Assembly (NCBI GenBank): GCA_021307315.1
Contig: JAJSPD010000004.1
Span: 310,001-374,000 of the forward strand
Reading direction: 5' to 3'
From: Bisporella sp. PMI_857
Lineage: Eukaryota; Ascomycota; Leotiomycetes; Helotiales; Helotiaceae
DNA length: 64,000 bases
This document shows positions 23,310 through 33,902 of the stretch, in pieces (positions within the stretch are counted from its first letter, which is position 1; every line of letters begins with the position of its first letter). The position numbers and the translations under genes were made by a program. The notes beneath the pieces were generated by a model. The model made no database searches, had not been told where the DNA came from, and saw only the letters and a list, made by a program, of their open reading frames with translations.

Positions 23310-24832
23310 CTATCGGGATATCTTGACTTCAGTTGTCCTCATGATACCCCTATTTAGGTTTCGCTCTTGGATGTATCTCTCTCTTTCCCTTGGCATATGT
23401 GCTGCGACTTGCCTCTGTGGCCAAATATTGTCCTCGCTCCCACTATCGTGCTCCCTGATACTGGCTTCAAGTCTGGACATTGGTCCGCTGCTTGATGCGC
23501 TACCTTGTCTATTTAGGATTCTCTCAAATTCTTTGTCATCACTTGACCCAGGACCCCCAACCACACTTACGCCATATCCTCCATTTTTACTTAATGTAGA
23601 TCGAGAGGGCAGCGATCCAAGCTTCACCTCTTCGTCCTGGAGATAGTATTGGCCGCGTATGCCACTCCCGCTCGCGCCTGTCCGTCGTTGAGAAGATCTG
23701 AGTCCGTGGGCAGTCTCCAGTAGAAATGCAAATATAGGTCGCAGCGCTGGGAGACAAGCCGCCAAGATGCCAGTATTAAGTTCGATACTAAGAGAGGTTA
23801 GCTTATAGACGGAAGATGTAATAGTTTTACAATTTCGTACTCATTCCAAATCTGGAAAGAATCTTCACTGTTGTTTGTTAGTTTGCGCATTTACGTGTTC
23901 TGAGGCTGGCATACAAAAGGTTATCTATATCGTTGAAATAATCTGCCAAGAGGATTTCCTTGACTATTGCTGCAGCACAGGCACTAATCCCTCTTTAGTA
24001 ATGCTATAATGTTCTTCCACGGCTCCTTACAAGTATCCCAGACTTAGTATGCAAACTAGGGATATTTTTGTCCTGGTGTTTATTTGCAATGACAAGATGA
24101 CCGGAATTGGCATGGTTGCAAATAGAAAATCTGTGAATATGTTTATAGCTGAATTCTTGTTAGCAAGTGTGTATGAAGGTTATTATTCCGTTTAAACATA
24201 CCTCCATTAAATAGGCCAATGTCTCTAAAAGTGTTGTTTGAATAACACTTGGATTTCGGATCCATCCTCAAGAATATATCCCAAGCTGCATTCACCGGGA
24301 GGCACTGGAAAACTAAAGTTCCGACACAAGCCAAGGTGAAAATCAATAGAAACACCATCCACGCAATGATAAATCGCTGGGAAATTAGCATCTATCGCTT
24401 GTGGATGGATTGTCTGCGAACCTTGTACCATTTCCCCTGCACAAGCCTGAGCAAGAAAAATCCAACAGATACTTTCACACTGGATATCCCAATCACTATT
24501 GTCGAGGCATGGAAATATGACCAGTATAATATCTTCGAGAAATTGGCAAATTGGTGAGGGTTTCCAAAATGTTCTCCAACCCCTAGTCTGACCTCTTTGA
24601 TCAGAAATGCCAGGACTGTTAATGAGCAACTCATCGCAACAATTAGGACATAATCGTCCAAGCCGACCTTTTTCAGCATGAATGTTCTGACGTATAGTCT
24701 AGCAAGAACAGCTGAACATGCGAATCCTGTAAAGAAAGATGTGATGGTGATGATGAAGCTGCCGCGGCTCTCCAGAGAGACATTACTGAAATCTGGCATG
24801 GGTGGAACCGAATCCTGTCTTGCGAAAATCAT
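23310..24832 (-). CDS. Fungal rhodopsin-domain integral membrane protein (7-TM)
   Basis: Six exons: 24832-24422, 24376-24202, 24148-24031, 23983-23915, 23867-23841 and 23787-23310. Introns are 45-53 nt and the product is 425 aa. The hand-spliced protein has the signature of the fungal SAT4/rhodopsin-domain family: an extracellular N-terminus, an RLYVR block before the second helix, and GLDDYVLIVAM. Then come FQCLPVNAAWD, the loop cysteine, FTDFLFATMPIPVI with ILSLGYFACAAAIVK, and IWNDIELNTGILAACLPAL before the last helix. The tail of about 130 residues is polar and Ser/Arg-rich. One intron begins GTTCGC, a non-preferred donor; it is supported by frame and branch site (GCTAAT). Exon 5 is only 27 nt. 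The family is large and mostly of unknown function in fungi; some members are linked to host sensing. Confidence 0.88.
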
Positions 24833-27657
24833 ATTGAAAGCTTTCACACCCCACGTCCACTTATTAGCGACTTCAAATTCCCAAGTTTAATGATCTGTTC
24901 AGCGATGCGATTTTTCTAGCGTTGACGAAGTCAGTCGGGCCGGTGGTCAACTAAATCAAGTAGTTGTTACAGGCGTGGAGCGAGCGGGTCGCCCGATGGG
25001 TGAGACTATGTATCAAATCCACGGTTAGTTGCCCTCGAGGACAGGGGATATCATCCGGGTTTGGAATTTTACCATTCACCACCAACCTCATTCCTTAGAC
25101 GGTCGCGTGCGAGCAAATTCAATCCCTCGCCGGATTCCTAGTATATGAGTTTTACTGACTGAGGGAGTAGAAAGGCATGGCGGGACGAGTGCACGGCTCG
25201 GGCCTTCAAGGAAGTCAATCAGGCTGAATGTCTTTCATATGCCAAGAAGATGGGGAAGCCTGTATACATATATTTGATGAGGTGTTGAGAATGAGACTTC
25301 ACGGTTCGCAATGCGATTCGCGCATAGACAAGCAATTTATATTAACTCGGCATGCAAATGCCATATTATGTCTAGAATTGGCAGCACAGGAAATTTATTA
25401 TTGAGAGCAAGCTCCCAACTATAGGTAAATTTGTCAGTCCCAATCATAGAATCCTAGACGAGCTCTCAAATTTCTGATGAATACGATGCAAGTATCAAGG
25501 TTAGAGATCGCAATAGCAAGATTAATTTACCAGAGAATATCCAAACAGGGGACTATCATTATGATGTGCGTACCTACTTGATGTGGCACTCAGCTCCCTC
25601 CTGCGTACCTTTCAGACGCCTGAGGCGTTTTGGGATCTGCAGGGCTGGCCAGTTACCTGGTACAAGACAAGGTGAGCCTACTCCGTACTACAAGGACTTG
25701 CCCGTGCCGTGTTTCTCCTAAGTCATTGTGTGGTCCACAGTTCCTGACGAAAGAGCGTTTCGGACAATCCTTTCGGCCATATCCCAGGGCCATATTCAGT
25801 ACAACAGTACGCCTAGCAGGATCTGAAATATTAAGTATTCGTATATCACTCATCCAACACGAGCCGCTAAATTTACGCAAATTACCAAAAAGGCTTCGAT
25901 GATCAGAGTCAAAACAATGAACAACCTAGATTTGCCAGATTCTCCAATCCATTAGACAAGCATTGATGGCATTCATCCAGAGAACGCCATGCCTTACACC
26001 AGTATCTCAAGTCAGTGGGAAAATGAAGTAGGAATCAGGGGATGACTATGCAAGCAACGAATATCCTTACAATATCCAAAGGATTAAGCGCAGTTGCTCG
26101 ATCACCATTGGCAAGGATTTCATCAGATGCTCAAATACTGAACCGTCATAAGCATGAATAGCAGAACCCTGTTACACATCTGCTTCTACCTGTGCAGGCA
26201 ACGTTGAGTTGAAACCAAGCCACGAGGCCCGATAATGAGTCTGTGTAACTCAACATTTCATCTTTCTATTCCAGAACCGTCCAATTATTTGACGTCTTAA
26301 GACAGCCCCAGTTACAGGGCTTAGCATGATCCTCGATGCTTCCCCCGCAGCCCCACAATCGCTTGGACGTTGGACGTTCCGGTGCACGGAGGGTGGACTG
26401 TGAGCCTGACCGCGTAATTCCCGGATTATCAATCTCAGCCTATGCACCAGAATATCACTTTGTGACTTTTCTATTCTCTTGTGGTTTTGTGTCGTCTACA
26501 ATAATGCCATTATTTGATCGATATTTTCCAGGAACACAAATACCGATTGATTCGTATTGAAATATCTCAGAGCTTGCCCCCTTAATACACTTCAATAGGA
26601 GATGGCCAATTTGGGTTTCTTCCGTTCCAATACCACCTATGCATACGTCCGCTCAGTTGAACACTGGCTCCGATTGAGGAATCAAATTTTCGGTGGTACT
26701 ACCATCCATTGGATGTGACAGCTTTTAGCCGGCCAGGCTAAATCCGCGGAAATATAGTCTCATTGAATATGCAAGCCACAGTTGCATTGAGTAACCCCAG
26801 TATCTGTTCAATATCACTTTTGTCAGCTTCTATTACCAAACAACAATTGCAGCTTCGACAGCCCAATATATTCGACAAATGAAGGCAGAAACTTCATATT
26901 TGAACATGATTTACGAGCAAGCCCCTTATACACGTAGATGTTTAATTCAAGATACTGATATAGAAGACCAGTTGCCTTTGAATCCAGCATGCTAGCCTCT
27001 GCTTCTTGCATTTGAAATCTATTGTGCCAACTGGCTAGTCTCATTGAGAAAGGGTTTCCGCTCTATAGACGGATCCCGTCCCGACCCTCGGACATACCTT
27101 TTTGGGTTCGTCTCTCTCTGGCCAGCTCATTATGCCATTCAGATCCTTGTATCCAACACTTTTGGAGCCGCAATTGGCATCTCCCATGGGGGCGGGCATA
27201 AGTAGATCGGAGCGGGGCGTAAGCTGATTGAACACAAAGGATCCTCTCCTTTCCATCTGCAGCAAAACTAGAACGCATCCTTGAAGATACTGGCTGCCAC
27301 GTGCATTGGAAGTTTCGAAAACTTTCTTCCATTTCTGTAATCTATTGGGTGCGTACCTCATATGGGCCAATGGGCGCATATCTCCTTCATGCCTTCAACT
27401 CTCGCAACAATGCTCAGCCGAGCCATCTATGCGAGCGTTCCAGCATGTGGCAACACCCTTTTTTTTCTAAAACTGGGCAAGCCACCGAACATTCAAATAG
27501 TCGCAGGTCCGCTTTCTCATGTTTTTCTTGAATTAACAGCAGCCTCGGTTTCATGTAAATGATCAGGGTGTGTTTGTCAAGCCACGTCCTGTAGACACGA
27601 ACGCCGACCTCTTCGTTGTAGCATTTCCTCGCATTGACTTTTGCTGTCACCTGCAAG
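24833..27657. other. 2.8-kb intergenic region, nothing supported
   Basis: Divergent spacer between the rhodopsin-domain gene (-) and tyrosinase (+). ORFs up to 112 codons occur, but none carries a recognisable motif or splice structure. It may contain decayed sequence. Confidence 0.45.
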
Positions 27658-29286
27658 ATGCAGTTCAACGGCTTAATGGTGTTAAAATGTCTCCTATTCT
27701 TTATTGGCTGCGCATGTGGCACGAGTATAGAGGGTGTTCTTGGCTGGAAAAATGGTTGGTTTCCTGCGGACACGACGAAGTAGGCTCTCAAGCTTCTTGG
27801 AGATGATAGGCCAACCCAGCTGACGAGCAACACAGAACAGACCGCTTAGCTGCGGGAGGCCTATTTAAGCTCGCTGCTTCTCAGGTCTTTGGTAATAGGC
27901 AAGAAAATTGTACACTGGCTAATGCTGCGGTGCGGAGAGAATGGTGAGCTGCACAACATCTCGGATCCGGGGATATCGTGATTGACTAGAGAAGGACCAC
28001 GCTGCTACCTGTTGAGAGGAAAACGTACACGGATGCTGTCCTATGTTTACAGAAAAAGCCATCCAGGTTCCTTACTACGGACCCAACTCTGGCACCTGGT
28101 GCTAAATCCCGGTACTCACCATTTTGAGTTCAAGCCTGATTATTCTATTCTTTGCTGACTGCTTCAGTTACGATGACTTCGTGGCCGTACATATACAAAA
28201 TACGTTCACTATTCATGCCACAGTAATTACCGTGTTAATCTCGTGAATAGCAACTATGGCTAACAGGCTCAGGCAAACTTTCTGTCATGGCACCGACTGT
28301 TCACTTGGACGTATGAACAAGCTTTGAGGAATGAATGTGGATACAAGGGATATCAGCCAGTATGTGTCTGCTTGTATAATAACCTATGTGACATACATAC
28401 TAACATATTTTAGTACTGGGTAAGTTTCATGCCAAATGCTGCGACTCTGAAACCGGATGCTAACTTTCAAGTGTAGAATTGGGGCAAGACAGCTGTAAGT
28501 CTCCACCAATGTCAAGATTGGTCAAATTCTAACAACTTCTAGTTTGATCCAATCAACTCACCAGTCTTTGATGGCAGTGCCTACAGCATGAGTGGTAATG
28601 GAGTGTTCGCAGAGCATAATTGTACCGCCGCCATCCCTACCGGCATGAATTGCATCCCTCCCGGAGTTGGAGGAGGTTGCGTGGACACTGGCCCTTTCAA
28701 AAAGTAAGCAGCCCTTAGCTACCAATGCCCACCAGGCCACTAATCCAACAGCTACACCGTCAACATCGCGCCCGTCTTCCCAGCCCTCGCCGCCCCAGGG
28801 ATAAACGGCAGCCTCCCTTTCCTCTCCTACTTCCCGCGCTGCCTTCGACGCGACGTCTCTCCGTGGGTTTCCAGCAACTGGACAAAGGACACTGACTCAT
28901 ACGACCTGATCATGCAAAACCCGGACATCTACTGGTTCCAGCAGGTGATGCAAGGAAACGGCTTCGTGGACGGCTTTTTCGGCGTACATGCCGGCGGCCA
29001 CTACACTATCGGCGGCGACCCAGGCGGCGACTTCTTCGCGTCCCCTGGTGACCCGGCCTTCTTTCTGCATCACGCGCAGATAGACCGTACGTGGTGGATA
29101 TGGCAGAACCAGGATTTGGCGAAGCGACAGAACGCGGTGAGCGGGACCATCACGCTGAATAATTATCCGCCGAGCAGGAACGGGACTTTGGATGATTGGT
29201 TGGAGATGGGTATCCTAGGGACGGGGAATACGATTAAGAGCGTGATGAGCACGACGCTGGGGCCGTTGTGCTATATCTACGTGTAG
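27658..29286 (+). CDS. Short secreted tyrosinase (type 3 copper oxidase)
   Basis: Nine exons: 27658-27779, 27836-27943, 27995-28111, 28168-28222, 28267-28359, 28414-28419, 28477-28494, 28543-28703 and 28752-29286, closing in frame as 404 aa. A signal peptide (MQFNGLMVLKCLLFFIGC) precedes a Cys-containing N-terminal helix region with NAAVRREW and YTDAVLCLQKK. The CuA histidines fit H124 (VAVHIQ), H132 (TIHAT) and H143 (SWHR). The CuB histidines fit H306 and H310 (GVHAGGH) and H333/334 (FLHHAQIDRTWW). YWNWGKTAFDP is assembled from a 6-nt exon, an 18-nt exon and the next exon. There is no C-terminal lid domain, so this is the short extracellular type that oxidises phenols to quinones. All six copper ligands are present, so activity is likely. 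Confidence 0.92.
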
Positions 29287-29980
29287 CCTGATGACAAGAA
29301 GGGCCAGGAAGAGCGGGGAAGGCAGGAGGGTGAAAGGCATTGATTCACTTCTAATGTATAATACTTTTAGTATATCTTCGATGAAAGATTTCGACCGGGC
29401 AGGCTTTCTAGTTGCCGGTATGATGCGCGAAATATATCTCCATTTTGGCACAGTTGCTGAAACCGGGGTAATGCACAACCTCCTTTGGCATCAAGTGGCG
29501 GCGCTATTCGAAGCAGGAAGAAAGCGTTATGAAGCATGCCAGACGCTGCCATTTATCCTCGACCCTTTCGTGGGTTCGACATGCTATATCACGGCGAATA
29601 TAGCTTACCTGGCAGTCTAGAGGCACGTTTCGAAACAGTTTTGCCTATATCACAACGCGTATATTGTATTATTTCTTGGCCCCAAGGCTTGAGCTGAAAC
29701 TTCTGAGCCAAGCCCGATTGCTCGAAAGCGCAGGGCAAGAAAGAAAAAAAAAAAAGTATCCATTCGGGATCAAAACCAAAGGTAAGCAAAAGAAGCGTCT
29801 CAAACTGCGAAATCTGTCCACCCTGTCTCCTCATTCCATCATGTTGAATGACTCGCTTTCCCCCCTCATCACCAAACCGCCTCAAGCACGCTTCTTCCTC
29901 CTCCTCTCCTCCCTCCTGCTACTCCACAACCAGACCCCTCCCCTTTTTTTGGTTCCTTTTCCTCGTCCTCACCCCGAAAG
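29287..29980. other. Intergenic region between tyrosinase and the cysteine-rich peptide gene
   Basis: Convergent spacer. A 109-codon plus-strand frame begins just past the tyrosinase stop (29291-29620) but has no signal, domain or spliceable continuation, so it is probably 3' UTR. Pyrimidine-rich sequence fills 29880-29960. Confidence 0.5.
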
Positions 29981-30469
29981 CTACCTCGCACAAGTAGTCT
30001 TGGAGCAAACCTTCCACCCGCCAAGATCCCTACAGCTACAACGACAGATGTTCCGCGCGTCGCAGTGGGAATTACAGTAATTCAGCAGGAAGCAGTGCGT
30101 GAAGCAGGACAGGCCCTGCGTGACGCCGTCGATGTTGCACGTCACGCGCTTCTCGAGCGCGGGGTCCACCCCGCCCGGGACTCGGCCTTTGATGGCGGGC
30201 GTGGTGGCGGCTCTCGCGATCTGTGGATTGATGATCGTTAGCTTTTTTTTTTTTGGGCTGCTCTGACTAGGTTTGTGCGGTGTGGCTGCGGGAAGGGGAG
30301 AAGGGGAAGGGATTACGAGTGGAGCTTCGTCCAGATGGCCTGGGTTGCAGGTTATACGGCCGTCTTCATGACCGACGCAGGTGACGTTCTTATCGTCTGC
30401 GTACCATGATACATTTGCGTGTGCGGAATGGAGCAAGAACGCAGGTACAGAGAGGAAGGTGAGCTTCAT
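29981..30469 (-). CDS. Small secreted cysteine-rich prepropeptide, defensin-like
   Basis: An intronless 162-aa ORF with a clear signal peptide (MKLTFLSVPAFLLHSAHA) and a Pro/Lys-rich propeptide. A Kex2-type dibasic site (EKR, K107-R108) comes next, then a 54-residue C-terminal part with ten cysteines (111, 122, 126, 132, 136, 142, 144, 146, 155, 160). The mature part holds two C-x3-C steps and a C-x-C-x-C run, which is the spacing logic of cysteine-stabilised alpha-beta (defensin-type) peptides. The basic residues fit an antimicrobial role. This could be a fungal defensin-like peptide, a cell-surface adhesin fragment or an effector; I cannot choose from sequence alone. The propeptide has a KKKK stretch coded by a long A tract, where length errors are likely. 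The gene lies convergent to a tyrosinase. Confidence 0.7.
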   Translation of the reverse strand: MKLTFLSVPAFLLHSAHANVSWYADDKNVTCVGHEDGRITCNPGHLDEAPLVIPSPSPLPAATPHKPSQSSPKKKKLTIINPQIARAATTPAIKGRVPGGVDPALEKRVTCNIDGVTQGLSCFTHCFLLNYCNSHCDARNICRCSCRDLGGWKVCSKTTCAR

Positions 30470-31463
30470 TTCGTCAGGGTCGTGGCTCGGACGTATGGTA
30501 GATGCAAGAGTTGAGCCTAAAGGAAATGTATATCTAAAACGAGAGAGACCAGGAAGAGTTCTTATACCCCATCTCCTATCACTTACGAGCGAGCATGATC
30601 ATATCCCTTCCGTCACATCAAACTCTAAGAATACGTCTCGCCCGTCTCACGCGAAATCTCTCCTGAAACAACAATATCGTACACATGAGCTACATGCATT
30701 TTCATTTCCCTGCAAGAAAAACCTTTCGGATAGTTCAAGCGATACAAAAACGCCTCATAGAGCCCAGGGAAAAGGGAGAGACAGATCTTCCACGAACCCC
30801 AGTACTACGCTCACTATCGCGGTGCAACAGAGGCCACAAAAGAAGGGAAGGAAGTAGGCGAAAGGGTCCCATTTCGCACACCTGTAACTAATACAACAAC
30901 ACACGGTAGATACCTATCCTTAAAATAGCATCCAAAGCTCTTCGATAGACTAAATGCTCCTTTAAGCAATGTGTTCGATCGTGGCACATCATGAATCCTT
31001 CCCACGGGTGCACCCTCGCACCCAACTGTTCAAACAACTATTTCTTCTAAAAGCGTCCTACATGGAGCTCCCGAATGCGCGTCACTATGATTATGGCACT
31101 TTTAGCTTTTCGTTCAAACCACTGACCAATTGGCATAAATAATCTCGGCTTTGAGTTCCAACTGACTCAGCTATATTTGGCCTTGACGTAGTACCCGATA
31201 GCCCTGATTATCATCGTGGTTGTTGCCGGAATAGGGGCCTTCGCTTAACTATTCCCACACTCACGTGCAACGGATATCGATGTGGCATACAATACAGTCT
31301 AATGCGTTCAAACAGTCGTTCAAGTTCTTTTCGTCTATTCATCTGCCACTAAAATTACTGTGAAATATCTCGATTTACAGCCAATCAAGAATGCATTGGT
31401 GAGGCCTTGATATCTTCCTCTTACCATCCGCTTATCCTAACAGTCCATAAATCCAGCAATAGA
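30470..31463. other. Upstream region of the cysteine-rich peptide gene
   Basis: About 1 kb with no supported gene. It contains the promoter of the peptide gene and the 3' region of the 514-aa ORF. Confidence 0.5.
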
Positions 31464-33008
31464 TCATCCACTCCAATACTCCTGCCTGGGAGTTTTTGGA
31501 GTCTCTGGATCGTCATCTAAATCAATATCTAAATCAGTATCCATTGATTCATCCCCCTGACTTCCTATCTGACCAAATTCGAGCTTAATTCGCTCTTCAT
31601 TCAACGGATCAGCCAGACCCGCATTTATCAACCCCTCCCTGATAACTTCTCTTATATTGCCCAACCGTTGAGTCGCACTGGGTTCTCTTGTCATTTGTAT
31701 AACCTCCGGTTTAGGTTGCAGCTTACTCAACGCGTCCAAGATCCACTCGGCCCTGTCGCGCATAACCTCTTTTTGAGCGTCAAATATAATAAATCGTTCC
31801 CGAGTCTGAATTTTGCGGAGAAACTCCTGAATCGGGAGCTGCCTAGAGACACATAGCGTGGTTATGTCCCGTTTTATGTTGAATGACGTTGATGTTAGTG
31901 GAAATGTGCTGTCCTGGGTTGAGTCAAGACTCTGTACATGGTCTGGAGGTGTCTGGGCAGGTGGTGGATCTTGATGATTGTGCTCATCCAAATCCATAGC
32001 ATCGTTGTTGGTTGGAACTGGGCTGTTGTTCGATGGTACTTCGCTTACTGGACTCAAACTTGATATGTCATTATCTGGCCGTGTAGTATTATCCATATTC
32101 CTATTCTCATCACTGTCATTCTCATTGCTACCTCCTCTACCTCCACCGAGTCCGCCGTCGTCCTCCTCCTGGTGGGGATCGTGGTGCAACAAAGGATTAA
32201 AGCTGTTCCTTGGAATCCACACGAACCTAGGAGTCCTGATGACAATACCAGTGTTTTGAAGATCCACCCTCATTTGCTGCCATTGCTCTGTGAGGATTCT
32301 TTCAATTTCGTGTTTTCCTCTTTGTAATCGTCGGTCCTGCAAAAGGAGATTCGGATCCGAAGCTTCATTTCCCCTGGAGCTCTGCCCGGAGATTTGATTA
32401 TCACCACCACAACCACCTCTAACATCCTGCAGCGTGGCTATGTTCGGATCCTCCAAGTATAAGGCCCGCAACTGGGTGAAGGTTGCAACCAAGGCCAGAA
32501 TCCGACGATGGGGTAAGGGTTGCCTCATGGCCAGATATCGAAACCCAATATGTCGATGCACGAGGAGGCTCCGATTTTGGTGTCCCTGCTGCTCAAGCGC
32601 AGCATGATTCTGGTCATTTAAAGGCCAATGAGCAATCTGCCTGCCCTCGCAAAAGGCTACCAGAGCCCGAGGCTCGATAAAACAAAGCACATCTTGGCTG
32701 AAGTCGAATAGAAAACGTTGCAACCGTGGATTGAGAAATGGATGGGCATAATCATCGCTGACTACGGCATTCCACCACGCTTCGCGAGCTCGCTCCCCAC
32801 GTACCGCGTGGATAATGTTCTCAACGTGGTTGTCCGAGCGGCTAACCTGTAGCGGATAGTAATTGCCATGAAGCCAAGGTCGTTCCAGCCCCTCGACGAC
32901 ATTCTGTCGGAATAGAATAGCGCGAGGATATAACGCTGCTCGAGCTACCATGACCTTCAACTCCATAGAGAGGTCATCCCACCTCGCGCCAAAATTTTGA
33001 TCTACCAT
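31464..33008 (-). CDS. Unrecognised 514-aa protein, possibly 2EXR-like N-terminus
   Basis: A single long ORF beginning MVDQNFGARWDDLSMELKVM. I do not recognise the full protein. The first 200 residues (WDDLSMELKVMVARAALYPR, then a segment with VENIIHAVRGERAREAWWN and FDFSQDVLCFIEPRAL) vaguely resemble fungal 2EXR/F-box-like proteins that open with an LP-x-EL-x-x-I pattern. The middle (about 280-390) is low complexity, rich in Asp, Asn, Pro and Gly, and probably disordered. A conserved-looking block resumes at LPIQEFLRKIQTRERFIIFD, followed by an acidic tail ending in EYWSG. No signal peptide or membrane segment is seen. The continuous frame, strong start and even codon use make it a real gene. 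Function is unknown; lineage-restricted is likely. Confidence 0.7.
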   Translation of the reverse strand: MVDQNFGARWDDLSMELKVMVARAALYPRAILFRQNVVEGLERPWLHGNYYPLQVSRSDNHVENIIHAVRGERAREAWWNAVVSDDYAHPFLNPRLQRFLFDFSQDVLCFIEPRALVAFCEGRQIAHWPLNDQNHAALEQQGHQNRSLLVHRHIGFRYLAMRQPLPHRRILALVATFTQLRALYLEDPNIATLQDVRGGCGGDNQISGQSSRGNEASDPNLLLQDRRLQRGKHEIERILTEQWQQMRVDLQNTGIVIRTPRFVWIPRNSFNPLLHHDPHQEEDDGGLGGGRGGSNENDSDENRNMDNTTRPDNDISSLSPVSEVPSNNSPVPTNNDAMDLDEHNHQDPPPAQTPPDHVQSLDSTQDSTFPLTSTSFNIKRDITTLCVSRQLPIQEFLRKIQTRERFIIFDAQKEVMRDRAEWILDALSKLQPKPEVIQMTREPSATQRLGNIREVIREGLINAGLADPLNEERIKLEFGQIGSQGDESMDTDLDIDLDDDPETPKTPRQEYWSG

Positions 33009-33902
33009 AATTAACTCAGCGAAAAACTACCTTTTAAATCCTGATCTTGTTGGAAACATGCAATAATCATGTTCATAGCAATATATAGCACATACATACC
33101 GCTCGGTACTGTACGAATATTTGAGTTCACTTTCTTGAAAAAACACCTGATCAAAGAGTCTTTGTCAACAACATTCTTCGTTGTTGACCTCTCTTTCAAG
33201 CACAACGCCCTTTCCGGCGAGTCGAACCCCTCGAACATGATCAAGTGCATTGTATGTGCAGCGAAGCTGGAGCCCATCCCTCCGCATGCGGAACAAACCG
33301 CCACTGTAAGAGCCCAGAGCATTCAAAACATGCGAGGAATATTTGATAGTCCACTTGGGCAAGTAATGGGTTGATGACCGTGCTAGCTATCGCAATACGC
33401 CTCAAAATAATGACCCATGCACTAACATAAGCATAAGCAAGATGATGGGACGAGAGCTTATGATAAAAACATTGAAATTGTACTGTGATGTTATGATGTC
33501 TTGGAGCGGTGGAACTTCAGTTGGTGTCATCCTACCCTAGCTGGGCTGGCAGACCATAAACAAGGCAAAAACTTTGAAAAGGAAGTCACAACCTGATATT
33601 GTCATGCTGCCTTAAATGAGAAACAATTAGCGATATGTTTGCGTAGGAATAGAGCCTCTAGAGTAACACTGATCTGTTTAGGCCCGTTCCCCGATCTCTC
33701 TCAAATAGTGATCAAGCACGATGCCAACTCCAGGAGTGCCCAGAAGCATGAAAAGAATGCATTTGTGGTTGTGTCGTAATCCCTTAATCTATAATACTCG
33801 AGCGCCGTGGCCCCAGTTCTTATCCCATTTCATATCATGAATACCTGATACATAACCCCTCCAAAACGCCAACCCAACGCAGTAACAATCTTCATAATGA
33901 GC
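33009..33902. other. Intergenic region, no supported gene
   Basis: Spacer between two minus-strand genes, made of the 3' region of TCO89 and the upstream region of the 514-aa ORF. Overlapping ORFs of about 100 codons run on both strands (33011-33374) without recognisable motifs. Confidence 0.45.

Noticed and set aside
27414..27833. 139-codon minus-strand ORF overlapping the tyrosinase 5' exons
   Set aside because: Overlaps the signal-peptide exon and second exon of a well-supported plus-strand gene, and shows no family similarity.
29291..29620. 109-codon ORF directly downstream of tyrosinase
   Set aside because: No signal peptide, domain or splice context; starts five bases after the stop and is probably 3' UTR.
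27658..30469. Tyrosinase and cysteine-rich peptide as a biosynthetic pair (e.g. RiPP with tyrosinase-like modifying enzyme)
   Set aside because: The peptide lacks repeated core units and DUF3328-type partners are absent, and the tyrosinase is a standard secreted type with all ligands. Adjacency alone is not enough.
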